A stretch of DNA of 54,393 nucleotides from Pedobacter agri PB92. Its GTDB lineage: Bacteria; Bacteroidota; Bacteroidia; Sphingobacteriales; Sphingobacteriaceae. The stretch is taken from assembly GCF_000258495.1 (NCBI RefSeq), contig NZ_AJLG01000007.1, positions 1-54,393 on the forward strand, in the 5' to 3' direction. Shown in pieces: positions 37,001 to 44,847 of this stretch (the stretch's first letter is position 1; every line of letters begins with the position of its first letter). A model generated the notes under the pieces. That model worked only from the letters and a program-made list of their open reading frames with translations, was not told the origin of the DNA and did not search any database. The translations under genes were made by a program, and so were the position numbers.

Positions 37001-38796
37001 ATGTTTCCAGAGCGGCAGGCTATTGGAAATTTAAGGTAAAGTCTGGCGCTAACCGAGCAGAAAGTGCCGTAGTCTCCAGTCCGGCTTTTACAGCGGTTAT
37101 TACACCGAGTGTCCCTGTTCTTTCCGCTGATGATGTTGCCAATACCTTATCAGTCAGTCATGATACCTATGCAGGGGATATCGTGGTAAGCGAAAATGGC
37201 GGGAGTTACCAATTGTACTCGGGAACAATTCAAGTGGGCAATGTCGCCCGGCCAGAAGGGTATTGGAAATTTAAACTCCGAACGGGTACGAACCATGGTG
37301 AAAGTGCCGTGGTTCCAAGTCCAACCTTTAGCGTTACCGGGACACCAACATCTCCAAAGATTACCGCTGACGATATTGCCAATACCCTTACTGCCACCCA
37401 CGACCAATATCCATCTGAGATTGTATTTAGTGAGAACGACGGAAGCTATCAAAGCTACACCGGAACAATCAGTGTGGGTAATGTTTCCAGAGCGGCAGGC
37501 TATTGGAAATTTAAGGTAAAGTCTGGCGCTAACCGAGCAGAAAGTGCCGTAGTCTCCAGTCCGGCTTTTACAGCGGTTATTACACCGAGTGTCCCTGTTC
37601 TTTCCGCTGATGATGTTGCCAATACCTTATCAGCCAGTCATGATACCTATGCAGGGGATATCGTGGTAAGCGAAAATGGCGGGAGTTACCAATTGTACTC
37701 GGGAACAATTCAAGTGGGCAATGTCGCCCGGCCAGAAGGGTATTGGAAATTTAAGATACGGGCAGGGGATTATAGAATTGAAAGTAGTGTAGTAAAGAGT
37801 CCTAACTTTTATCCAACCGAATTGGTTACTTCACCAGATCTTTTTGCCGATGATGTTGCCAATACTTTAATAGCCAGTCATGCAACCTATCCAACTAAAA
37901 TAGTGGTGAGTGAAAATAACGGCAGCTATCAGCCTTACACAGGTACAATTAATGTTGGGAACATTTATAGGGCTCAAGGTTACTGGAAATTTAAAATAAG
38001 TGCTTCGGCAACTAATGTAGAAAGCCCTATTGTAAGTAGTCCGGTTTTCACTATTCCTGATAAGCCAAGCGTACCTAAACTTTTGGCTAATGATATTTTA
38101 AATACCCTGGTGGCAACTCATGACCTTTATAACAATGATATTTTAGTGAGTGAAAATGGCGGAAATTATAAAAGCTACACCGGCGTGATAAACGTTGGAG
38201 ATATAAACAGGGCTGAAGGATACTGGAAGTTTAAAATTGAGGCTTCAATAAACAGGTTGGAAAGCGATATAGTATCCAGTCCAGCTTTTACATTAACTAA
38301 GGAAACACTGCCGCCAGTAATTGTTACCGACAATATTGCAAATACCCTTACTGCCACCCATGACCTATTTCCAGAAAACATAGTGTATAGTGAAAATTAT
38401 GGTGATTTCATACCATATACTTCTCCAATTAGTGTGGGCAAATTGCAAAGACCAAGTGGTTATTGGCGTTTTAAGATAGTGGCTGGAGTAAATAGGAAAG
38501 AGAGTACTATTGTAAATAGTCCTCAATTTAATGGGATTTCATTAAATTTATCAAAAGATTTAGTTTTATATCCAAATCCAGTGCAAAGTATGCTGCATGT
38601 AAAGCATCCAGAAGTAACTACGGTTGGGGTAATCATTATAATATCTGTAAGCGGACAAAAATTAAAATCTATTATCGTTAATAAGGGAATATTAGAAACA
38701 GAAATAGATGTAATTAATTTACCACCAGGAACATTTATCTTGCTTTTTAACGAGGGAACAATTAAATTAGCTAAAACATTTATTAAAATAGAATAA
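34078..38796 (+). CDS. Giant secreted beta-helix protein with eight 80-residue repeats and T9SS sorting domain
   Basis: A protein of 1572 residues. The signal peptide probably ends after FCFA (residue 37). Residues about 60-560 form a right-handed beta-helix (FKRGETFYGSIIVNGHGSAG; NLTFNGANAHAF; GVYLNEKCHNSKVSNNTIS), a fold used by polysaccharide lyases, hydrolases and adhesins. Residues about 640-790 look like a jelly-roll carbohydrate-binding domain. Eight tandem repeats (about 855-1490) share NTL..TH....I.VSENGG.Y..Y.G.I.VG...R..GYWKFK. The last 75 residues are a type A T9SS sorting domain (LYPNPV...PPGTFILLF). It should cross the outer membrane by T9SS and stay at the surface or be released. 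Its place beside system B suggests it binds or trims the polymer, which is inference. Confidence 0.88.
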   Translation: MINRPVNHFVNFCTLKLFFLRTFLGAVFVLSYHFCFADTYYFSSVSGDDRRSAVEAQNPNTPWKSIEKLNVFFPSLKAGDAVMFKRGETFYGSIIVNGHGSAGNPIIFSAFGVGNNPIITAFVTLTEWQPVGNGVYESQNNLLGSNVNVLVLNNQAQEMGRYPNASATNKGWLTIKSHNNNSITDPNNTSGINWKGAEIVIRKNHWIIDRHIISNQSGNTITYIQTNDTHYYPTDGYGYFIQNDLRTLDAMGEWYYNPATKKMYIYFGTNLPSSFVVQASTIDNIVYANKANGQNAYLTFENLTFNGANAHAFSLSYGSNIVIRNCNLESSGNSAISAYQSTYTTVEKCIIKGAQNNGVYLNEKCHNSKVSNNTISNTMNFPGLGQNGDHKGLGVYVGGDNMLVEYNNVLNTGYTGIYFAGESITVKNNLVDNFCLLKDDGSGIYTFTGSANTKYSNRKVIGNIILNGIGAREGSDVAIDSKSAPAKGFYADDNATGILLESNTISKISDHGIFIHNGRDINLRANTVFNNTVQLALAHDELGEAITNVSSTENIFFSKTSDQLIGKFSNKDADIAGMGKFDNNFYVRPFDQGNIIQTEQFAQSSSYTSKLYDLESWKYSFKQDGATSPSPVILPQFKLNNYVGGNKLENGNFDTNANGVMFYASSGSPTSGWDNTNKLGSGGSLKLTSPSPSFLLINFGAVDVSKKYILRFKVVGNKEVNISAFIRQFNSPHAEISSVSTVKVLTTSKTYECLFSFPKTEANACITFSSQNNDFTYWLDNIEFYEASVTNHNPDDYILFEYNATPTTKSVNLSGSYIDHKNRVYSGSVSIPSYSSIVLIKTSPTSTPSPPVVTGDNDRKTLISTHGQFQSEIVYSENGGGFKAYTDTIKVGEVARAAGYWKFKIKAAKERNESDEVGSPAFTITTIVTPTTPILNADDIANTLTATHDQYSSEIVFSENDGSYQSYTGTISVGNVSRAAGYWKFKVKSGANRAESAVVSSPAFTAVITPSVPVLSADDVANTLSVSHDTYAGDIVVSENGGSYQLYSGTIQVGNVARPEGYWKFKLRTGTNHGESAVVPSPTFSVTGTPTSPKITADDIANTLTATHDQYPSEIVFSENDGSYQSYTGTISVGNVSRAAGYWKFKVKSGANRAESAVVSSPAFTAVITPSVPVLSADDVANTLSASHDTYAGDIVVSENGGSYQLYSGTIQVGNVARPEGYWKFKIRAGDYRIESSVVKSPNFYPTELVTSPDLFADDVANTLIASHATYPTKIVVSENNGSYQPYTGTINVGNIYRAQGYWKFKISASATNVESPIVSSPVFTIPDKPSVPKLLANDILNTLVATHDLYNNDILVSENGGNYKSYTGVINVGDINRAEGYWKFKIEASINRLESDIVSSPAFTLTKETLPPVIVTDNIANTLTATHDLFPENIVYSENYGDFIPYTSPISVGKLQRPSGYWRFKIVAGVNRKESTIVNSPQFNGISLNLSKDLVLYPNPVQSMLHVKHPEVTTVGVIIIISVSGQKLKSIIVNKGILETEIDVINLPPGTFILLFNEGTIKLAKTFIKIE
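36637..38535 (+). repeat. Eight tandem 240-nt coding repeats in the T9SS protein
   Basis: Each unit codes about 80 residues, with a boundary near (D/N)D(I/V)ANTL and a core GYWKFK. Units begin near 36640, 36889, 37129, 37369, 37609, 37849, 38089 and 38329. The outer units have diverged; units 2 to 5 are nearly identical in pairs. Confidence 0.9.
36885..37754 (+). repeat. Recent 480-bp duplication (units 2+3 copied to 4+5)
   Basis: Bases 36885-37274 and 37365-37754 are the same over 390 bp except for two differences (36931 T versus 37411 C; 37154 T versus 37634 C). The copy spacing is exactly 480 bp, two repeat units. This points to a recent unequal exchange. Confidence 0.93.
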
Positions 38797-38802
38797 CGCT
38801 CA

Positions 38803-39561
38803 ATGTATTTCCCCGTAATCATGTTGCATTATGTGCTAGATGACCCTCATGAGAGCATTGCTAAGTGGTCTATAACACCTCGAAAATTTGTTGAAATGCT
38901 TGATTGCATTGATAAAATGCATTTGGAGGTTACTACATTTGAAGAAATCGTTACCAGAGGATTATCTGACAGGCAATTGAGAAATAAGGTTGTAATTACG
39001 TTTGATGATTGCCCCAAATCACTTTTCGATTTTGCGATTCCAGAATTGCTCAAAAGAGGTATGAAGGCAGTATTTTATGTGCCAACTGCATATATTGGTA
39101 AATATAATTTATGGGATGTTGAAGAACATGGCACTATAAAAACACCAATTATGGACGTATCGGAGATAAAAACACTTATGGATTTGGGAATGGAAATTGG
39201 AAGCCACAGTCATCACCATATTTTGTTGTCTAAAATAAGTGGAGAGAATGGATTTGATGAAATTAGTCAGTCAAAAAAAATTCTAGAAAGGATTTTGTCA
39301 AAGCCTGTTTATTCGATAGCTTATCCTTATGGAGAGATTCCTAAAAGGTTTAAATCTGCCTTGAAGAAGGCAGGTTACAAGTTTGGACTGTCTATTTATT
39401 CACCATCACAACATGAATTCTCATTAAGAAGAATTGGTATTTATCAAACTGATTCTAAAAAATCTATATTATTTAAGCTATCTAAGTCCTATCATTTATT
39501 ACGGGAAATTGGATCACCGATTAAAAAGATAAAACGATTAGTAACAACAAAAGGGCAATAG
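38803..39561 (+). CDS. NodB-type polysaccharide deacetylase family protein
   Basis: A 252-residue protein with motif 1 VVITFDDCPKSLFDFAI (canonical TFDDG, here Cys), motif 2 IGSHSHHHILLS (H-x3-H metal site) and motif 3 SIAYPYGEIPKRFKSAL. Family members remove N- or O-acetyl groups from polysaccharides. No signal peptide or membrane helix is visible, so it may work in the cytoplasm on a precursor, or need another export route. It starts 6 nt after the T9SS gene, so it is in the same operon. Its stop codon lies within the terminator. Confidence 0.88.
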   Translation: MYFPVIMLHYVLDDPHESIAKWSITPRKFVEMLDCIDKMHLEVTTFEEIVTRGLSDRQLRNKVVITFDDCPKSLFDFAIPELLKRGMKAVFYVPTAYIGKYNLWDVEEHGTIKTPIMDVSEIKTLMDLGMEIGSHSHHHILLSKISGENGFDEISQSKKILERILSKPVYSIAYPYGEIPKRFKSALKKAGYKFGLSIYSPSQHEFSLRRIGIYQTDSKKSILFKLSKSYHLLREIGSPIKKIKRLVTTKGQ

Positions 39562-39577
39562 CCCTTTTGTTGTTTTT
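39543..39577 (+). terminator. Strong bidirectional terminator between deacetylase and TIM-barrel genes
   Basis: A perfect 14-bp stem (39543-39556 with 39561-39574) with loop AATA, followed by a run of T to 39577. It contains the deacetylase stop (TAG 39559-39561). It sits between convergent genes and has a matching A run on the other side, so it may serve both. Confidence 0.92.
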
Positions 39578-39600
39578 AAAACGAATGAATTATATGCTAA

Positions 39601-40488
39601 TTAGCTAGCCATGGCAGTTGTTAGATGTTTTTCATCAAATTTGTTTATGTAAGAAACTGTACTTTCAATATTTCTTTTAGAAGAGGCCCCAAAAAGTACT
39701 GATTCTATGTTCGGCAGGCTACATATATATTCTATCGCTTCTTCAGGTGGAATGGCACCACCGGCTAAAACCTGCATAGCAAGAAACCTTCCCCTTTTAG
39801 TCCGGAGAATTTCTTCATATGCTTCAACTTTTCCTGACATCCTAAATCCGACTTTGTTGATAGACGAACATATAATTGGATTTTCAACTCCATTTCGCTC
39901 TAGGATTTCATAGAGTTTTGGCATATTCATAGTAATAAAGCCTGGTTCAGCGTTATGTTTTTTCCTAACATGATTGTAGAAGGCCATCAGAATCTCATCG
40001 GCTTTAAGACCAATTAATAAATCGGTGATAACATTTTGAAGGAAAATTACCGGTGTTTTAATGCCCTTAAACATTTTCATTTCTGCATCAATCATTAGTT
40101 CGATAAGAGAGATATAATCCTTTGATAAGACAGCCATGCCTCCTTTAAATAAAGATCCAAACAAATTACCAGGAACATATTGTTTAATCGTTCCGGTGAT
40201 TCCTAATTCAGTTACGGCATTGGCATACTTATGGGCATATGGCATGCAAGGGAAAATTTTATAGTTTTCGTATTTTATCGGATTTTTCCTTATTACATCA
40301 CATACACTACTAATTCTATCGTGTGTGGTACACATAAATGTATTTAATCCAGCTTCGCGAGCATGATCTAACGTTTTTAAAATGGCATCATCATTTTTAA
40401 ATTGAATCGATTGTGCACGTGATTTTTCATCTGAAATGTGGTTGACTGCGAAAAACTGGTTGTCTCCAAATAATATTCTATCTATCAT
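39601..40488 (-). CDS. Uncharacterised TIM-barrel protein, aldo/keto-reductase-like
   Basis: The exact family of this 295-residue protein is not recognised. The start (DRILFGDNQFFAVNHISDE), repeated beta-alpha units and the end (SLPNIESVLFGASSKRNIESTVSYI) resemble aldo/keto reductases, whose last barrel strand reads like VIxGASS. The usual AKR catalytic Tyr/Lys/His set cannot be placed with confidence. It is third in a tight trio after a WecG-like transferase and a Gfo/Idh/MocA oxidoreductase (1 nt gap). This suggests a step in making a modified sugar, which is inference. Confidence 0.6.
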   Translation of the reverse strand: MIDRILFGDNQFFAVNHISDEKSRAQSIQFKNDDAILKTLDHAREAGLNTFMCTTHDRISSVCDVIRKNPIKYENYKIFPCMPYAHKYANAVTELGITGTIKQYVPGNLFGSLFKGGMAVLSKDYISLIELMIDAEMKMFKGIKTPVIFLQNVITDLLIGLKADEILMAFYNHVRKKHNAEPGFITMNMPKLYEILERNGVENPIICSSINKVGFRMSGKVEAYEEILRTKRGRFLAMQVLAGGAIPPEEAIEYICSLPNIESVLFGASSKRNIESTVSYINKFDEKHLTTAMAS

Positions 40489-40489
40489 G

Positions 40490-41494
40490 TTATTTATGTC
40501 GTTTAAGTAATTCGATCACTTTATCGGTTTCCCATGCTTGTTGGAATGTATTGATTGTATTAGGTTTTCTATTCATCACTGCATCTACGAAATAATCTAT
40601 CTGCGCAGAATATTCTTCTCCTCTTAAATTGAAGTTTACCTGCTCCGTTAAGTCAGTGATGTATTTTACATTCCATCCCTTTGTATAGTCTTCTTTATTC
40701 TCGTCTTTTAGATATAGTTTTAACTCATTGGCATCAGAAATGATTTTCCCTTTTGATCCAAGGATAGTCACTGTGGTGGACATCTTTCTATAGGTTTCTT
40801 CGCTCCAGTTAACTGATAAGATTCCACTTACATTGCTAGTGGTACTCATTACTGAATACACTGCGTCCTCAACTGTGTTTGAGTAAATAGATTTAAGTGT
40901 TGCTCCCTTAACCTCGGTAATAGGTGCTACAATATCATTTACCAAATCAATTACGTGTGAAGCATAATCCATTAAGCAACCGCCACCCTCTTCTGGTTTA
41001 GATCTCCAGGAACTTTGTTTAGGTTTCGTAACTACAGGGCCATAAGATTCTGCAACAAAGTGAAATACTTCCCCAATCATACCCAATTTAATAATCCTTT
41101 TAACTTCCTTAAAAGTTCCAACAAATTTATTGTGATAACCAACTTGGTTAACTAGTTTGTTTTTGGCTGCCAGCGAGATTAATTCACGTCCTTCAGTGGT
41201 ATTGAGGCAAAATGGTTTCTCAGCAAAAACATGGATGTTTTTTTCCATAGCCATTTTAATTAGTTGATAATGGAACTTTGTAGGAACCGCTATGAAAACC
41301 GCATCGGGTTTAACTTGGTCAAGCATTTTTCCAAAGTCACTATAACAATCAAGTTTAGAATAACGCTCTAAGAAGTTGGTAACAATCTTGGATGTATCGC
41401 ATACCCCAACAATTTCTACATCTGGATGAGCGCCAAGAATTGATAAGTGAGATACACCCATTTTTCCTGCACCAACTAAGGCAACTTTTATCAT
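40490..41494 (-). CDS. Gfo/Idh/MocA family sugar oxidoreductase
   Basis: A protein of 334 residues. The N-terminal Rossmann fold has KVALVGAGKMGVSHLSIL. The family signature is FAEKPFCLNT near residue 93 (the EKP Lys). GGGCLMDYASHVIDLVNDI near residue 170 carries the catalytic His. The C-terminal half is the alpha/beta substrate domain. Members oxidise or reduce sugar rings, often UDP-sugar C3 (WlbA type) or inositols. The cofactor is NAD(P). The neighbours, 2 nt after wecG-2 and 1 nt before the TIM-barrel gene, suggest a sugar-nucleotide substrate. Confidence 0.93.
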   Translation of the reverse strand: MIKVALVGAGKMGVSHLSILGAHPDVEIVGVCDTSKIVTNFLERYSKLDCYSDFGKMLDQVKPDAVFIAVPTKFHYQLIKMAMEKNIHVFAEKPFCLNTTEGRELISLAAKNKLVNQVGYHNKFVGTFKEVKRIIKLGMIGEVFHFVAESYGPVVTKPKQSSWRSKPEEGGGCLMDYASHVIDLVNDIVAPITEVKGATLKSIYSNTVEDAVYSVMSTTSNVSGILSVNWSEETYRKMSTTVTILGSKGKIISDANELKLYLKDENKEDYTKGWNVKYITDLTEQVNFNLRGEEYSAQIDYFVDAVMNRKPNTINTFQQAWETDKVIELLKRHK

Positions 41495-41496
41495 TT

Positions 41497-42237
41497 TTAT
41501 ATTCTTTTTAGTTTTAAAAAAATCATTAGTACGTCACCGAAAAAGGTCATTTGATTTCTAATGTTTCGGCGGAAAATTTCTGGTCGCTGGAAAATCCTTA
41601 CCAGCCAGCCGATTCTGATCTTAAACCAAAAAGGGTGAATTGGCTTTTGTGTACCCGCAAACCAATCAAATACATTTCCAATACTAATAACCAAGCCTGA
41701 ATTAATTCTATCTCTAAACTGGGTAGCCCATTTTTCCTGTTTTGGACAAGTCATGCCAATGAACAAGACTTCAGGGCTAAAAGAGTTAATTGCATCAAGC
41801 ATAGCCCGATTATCTTCATCATTGAAATGATCTTTGAAGGGTGGTGAATAACTTTTTGATTCAATATTTATATAATCAGTTTTCACACGCTGCTCCATCT
41901 TTTGGAGAGTTTCAAGACTTGATCCCAAAAAGAAAATTTTACCACCTTTTTTATTCATGCGTTCCATGAAATGGTAAAATACATCAGGCCCCTGATTTTT
42001 TTTTATGTTCCTGCCTTTTAGCATTAAAGATGCAAATGCAAAATATACACCATCAAGAACCAAAAAGTCTGTGTTTTTAAGTGCTGCTTCGAATGTACTG
42101 TCTTTTAGCGACAGGCCATAAGAGTTAGGGCTAATAGTATTGATCGTTCTACATTTCTCACCTTCTATAGGAATAGCATTTAAGTCATCAGAAAAAACTT
42201 TAAAATCTAAGACGTCTACAAATAGCGGCGTATTCAT
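41497..42237 (-). CDS. WecG/TagA/CpsF family glycosyltransferase (GT26), second copy
   Basis: A 246-residue protein. The conserved Asp region is FLVLDGVYFAFASLML near residue 75, KIFFLGSSLETLQKM near residue 105, YSPPFKDHF near residue 135, and the signature FIGMTCPKQEKWATQF near residue 160. The basic C-terminus (RRNIRNQMTFFGDV) fits membrane contact. It is a divergent paralogue of the gene at 707-1441, so the two probably use different donors or primers. It leads the trio and carries leader element copy 3 in its 5' region. Confidence 0.9.
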   Translation of the reverse strand: MNTPLFVDVLDFKVFSDDLNAIPIEGEKCRTINTISPNSYGLSLKDSTFEAALKNTDFLVLDGVYFAFASLMLKGRNIKKNQGPDVFYHFMERMNKKGGKIFFLGSSLETLQKMEQRVKTDYINIESKSYSPPFKDHFNDEDNRAMLDAINSFSPEVLFIGMTCPKQEKWATQFRDRINSGLVISIGNVFDWFAGTQKPIHPFWFKIRIGWLVRIFQRPEIFRRNIRNQMTFFGDVLMIFLKLKRI

Positions 42238-42324
42238 TTTTTATTTCAGGGTTTAACTTGTTTTGGGAGGCATGTGTGAATACTATTACCTTAGTACTAA
42301 AGTCTTTATTATTGTGCGGCACTA

Positions 42325-42345
42325 CAATAGCCCCATAGGGCTATG
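42325..42345 (-). promoter_or_regulatory. Shared polysaccharide leader element, copy 3 (wecG-2)
   Basis: On the minus strand, ATAGCCC-TATG-GGGCTAT-TG, with all 21 bases identical to copy 2 before wza-B while the surrounding bases differ. It is 87 nt before the start. A terminator for the upstream operon lies at 42459-42488, so a promoter is expected between them. I could not pick a clear one. Confidence 0.65.
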
Positions 42346-42458
42346 ATATATAATTGAATCTAATTCGTAAATCTATTATGTTGATTATTAATTATTTGCG
42401 ATATATTATTGGTTCTATTTCTAAATCTTGGGTTGTGTGTTTAACGAAAGGTTTTTTA

Positions 42459-42488
42459 TAAAAAAAAAGCCTGACTTTTAAGCAGGCC
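42459..42488 (-). terminator. Terminator of the sugar-nucleotide operon (after uxs)
   Basis: Read on the minus strand, GCCTG (from 42487) pairs with CAGGC (to 42469) across a 9-nt loop and is followed by a long T run (A run on plus). It starts about 20 nt after the uxs stop. Confidence 0.8.
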
Positions 42489-42506
42489 TCAATAGATTTA
42501 GTTTTT

Positions 42507-43496
42507 TTACCGATTATAAATTGCGAAATCTTTATGTTCGACTTTGGCCAGTTCTTCATTGGCTAAGGATCTAAAATAATTATAGGTTATCTTTAAACCA
42601 GTCGCCCGATCAACTTTAGGTTCCCAATCCAGAATGGCTTTTGCTTTGGTAATATCAGGCCTGCGTTGCTTTGGATCATCTATTGGCAAATCTTTGTAAA
42701 TAATTTTTTGAGAAGTTCCAGTAAGTTTAATTATCTCCTCGCAGAATTGTTTAATGGTGATTTCATCTGGGTTGCCAATATTCATTGGTTGAACATAATC
42801 ACTCATTAACAAACGATAAATTCCTTCAATGAGATCATCAACGTAGCAAAATGATCTTGTTTGACTTCCGTCTCCAAAAACTGTGAGATCTTCTCCACGT
42901 AAAGCCTGACCAATAAATGCTGGAAGAACTCGGCCATCATTTAACCTCATACGAGGACCATACGTATTGAATATGCGGACTATTCTAGTCTCAACACCGT
43001 GAAAGGTATGATAGGCCATTGTAATTGCTTCCTGGAAACGTTTAGCTTCATCATAGACGCCTCTCGGACCCACGGGATTTACATTTCCCCAATATTCTTC
43101 AGGTTGCGGATTCACATTTGGATCACCATATACTTCAGATGTAGAAGCAATTAACATTTTAGCACCTTTGCTTCTAGCCAGGCCTAATAAATTGTGTGTT
43201 CCTAACGATCCAACTTTCAGCGTTTGGATTGGGATCTTTAAATAATCGATAGGACTAGCGGGAGAAGCGAAATGCAAAATGTAATCTAAATTTCCGGAGA
43301 TATGTACAAACTTGCTAACATCATGCTGATAAAATTCAAAATTTTCCAATTTGAACAGATGTTCAATATTCGCCAAGCTTCCCGTAATAAGATTATCCAT
43401 CCCAATGACGTGATAATCCTCTTTAACGAAACGATCGCATAGATGGGATCCCAGAAAACCTGCAGCTCCTGTTATCAATATTCTTTTTGGATTCAT
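42507..43496 (-). CDS. uxs: UDP-glucuronate decarboxylase (UDP-xylose synthase)
   Basis: A 329-residue extended [18 protein letters not shown] binds NAD. The family-specific stretch [20 protein letters not shown] followed by [14 protein letters not shown] gives the catalytic Thr/Ser, Glu and YxxxK set of UXS enzymes. [13 protein letters not shown] lies near residue 230. It converts UDP-glucuronate from the adjacent Ugd to UDP-xylose. It follows ugd by one base, so the two steps are co-expressed. UDP-xylose would feed a xylosyltransferase in this locus. Confidence 0.95.
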   Translation of the reverse strand: MNPKRILITGAAGFLGSHLCDRFVKEDYHVIGMDNLITGSLANIEHLFKLENFEFYQHDVSKFVHISGNLDYILHFASPASPIDYLKIPIQTLKVGSLGTHNLLGLARSKGAKMLIASTSEVYGDPNVNPQPEEYWGNVNPVGPRGVYDEAKRFQEAITMAYHTFHGVETRIVRIFNTYGPRMRLNDGRVLPAFIGQALRGEDLTVFGDGSQTRSFCYVDDLIEGIYRLLMSDYVQPMNIGNPDEITIKQFCEEIIKLTGTSQKIIYKDLPIDDPKQRRPDITKAKAILDWEPKVDRATGLKITYNYFRSLANEELAKVEHKDFAIYNR

Positions 43497-43497
43497 A

Positions 43498-44808
43498 TTA
43501 ATTTATTAGTTTTCTTCCAACGCTATTGTAATAATATCCCATATCAATCATTTTTTGCAAGTCATAAAGATTTCTACCATCAAAAATTACCTTTGAAATA
43601 AGTTTTTCTTCCATACGGCTGAAATCGGGTGTACGGAATAAGGACCATTCGGTAGCAATAAGCAATGCATCTGCGTTTTCAAGCGCTTCATATTGGCCTT
43701 TTGCATAGCTAACCTTATCCCCAATAATATTATTGATGTTATCCATTGCTTCAGGGTCGAAAACAGTTACGGTGGCCCCCTTTTTTATTAGTTCATCAAT
43801 GATGTATAAGGCAGGAGCTTCACGTATATCATCAGTTTCTGGCTTAAATGCGAGGCCCCATATAGCGAAATGTTTACCGTTAATGTCTTGATTATAATAT
43901 TTCAGTAATTTGCTTACCAAGAGTAGTTTTTGTTCCTGGTTAACCGTCATTACTGACTTAAGTATCTTAAAATCGTAGTTAACCTCACTAGCAGCCATAG
44001 ATAGTGCTTGAACATCTTTTGGAAAGCAAGAACCACCATATCCTATACCAGGGAAAAGAAAACGCTTTCCAATCCGCTCATCCGCTCCTATTCCTCTTCT
44101 TACCGAGTCAACATCTGCCCCTACTAATTCACAAAGATTTGCGATCTCGTTCATGAAAGTTATTTTAGTTGCCAAGAATGAATTTGCCGCATATTTAGTA
44201 AGCTCTGATGATCTTTCATCCATGAATAGGATTGGGTTACCTTGACGAACATATGGATTATAAAGTTCGGTCATCAATGCCTTTGCTCTTTCGCTTTTTG
44301 TACCTAGTACGATACGATCGGGTTTCATGAAGTCATCAACTGCAACTCCCTCTCGCAAAAATTCCGGATTTGAAACAACATCTACATTCACGCTAGAATT
44401 ATTTTCAAATACAGCTTTTACTTTATCTGCTGTACCAACTGGAACGGTAGATTTATTAACGATTACTTTATAATCTTCAATGATGTTTGCAATGTCTTTT
44501 GCCGCTCCCAGTATGTAGGAGAGGTCAGCAGCACCATCGCCACCAGGAGGAGTGGGCAAAGCCATGAAAATAATTTCAGAAGCTTTAATAGCTGCAGCGA
44601 GGTCTGTTGAAAAATGAAGTCGGCCTTGTTCAATATTTCTATGAAATAACAGATCTAAACCAGGTTCATAAATAGGAATTTCTCCATTTTGCATTTTTTT
44701 AACCTTTTCGGTATTGATATCAATACATATCACATCATTTCCGGTTTCTGCAAGACATGTTCCGGTAACTAGACCAACATATCCTGTTCCAATAACAGCT
44801 ATTTTCAC
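43498..44808 (-). CDS. ugd: UDP-glucose 6-dehydrogenase
   Basis: Oxidises UDP-glucose twice to UDP-glucuronate with NAD. A 436-residue protein, standard length. Motifs are [60 protein letters not shown], and the catalytic Cys in [14 protein letters not shown] near residue 260. The C-terminal UDP-binding domain includes [16 protein letters not shown]. It sits between fcl and uxs in the operon. The product may be used directly as glucuronate or passed to Uxs. Confidence 0.97.
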   Translation of the reverse strand: MKIAVIGTGYVGLVTGTCLAETGNDVICIDINTEKVKKMQNGEIPIYEPGLDLLFHRNIEQGRLHFSTDLAAAIKASEIIFMALPTPPGGDGAADLSYILGAAKDIANIIEDYKVIVNKSTVPVGTADKVKAVFENNSSVNVDVVSNPEFLREGVAVDDFMKPDRIVLGTKSERAKALMTELYNPYVRQGNPILFMDERSSELTKYAANSFLATKITFMNEIANLCELVGADVDSVRRGIGADERIGKRFLFPGIGYGGSCFPKDVQALSMAASEVNYDFKILKSVMTVNQEQKLLLVSKLLKYYNQDINGKHFAIWGLAFKPETDDIREAPALYIIDELIKKGATVTVFDPEAMDNINNIIGDKVSYAKGQYEALENADALLIATEWSLFRTPDFSRMEEKLISKVIFDGRNLYDLQKMIDMGYYYNSVGRKLIN

Positions 44809-44847
44809 TTCGTAATTTTAAGTTATATAATAATTAATTTGTGATGA

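Noticed and set aside
36063..37519. Long open frames on both strands inside the T9SS gene
   Set aside because: They are shadows of the repeat coding sequence, with no family motifs and no start context.
39556..39564. Another exact match to GGGCTATTG on the minus strand
   Set aside because: It lies inside a perfect terminator hairpin between convergent genes, not in a leader, so the match follows from the stem sequence and loop.
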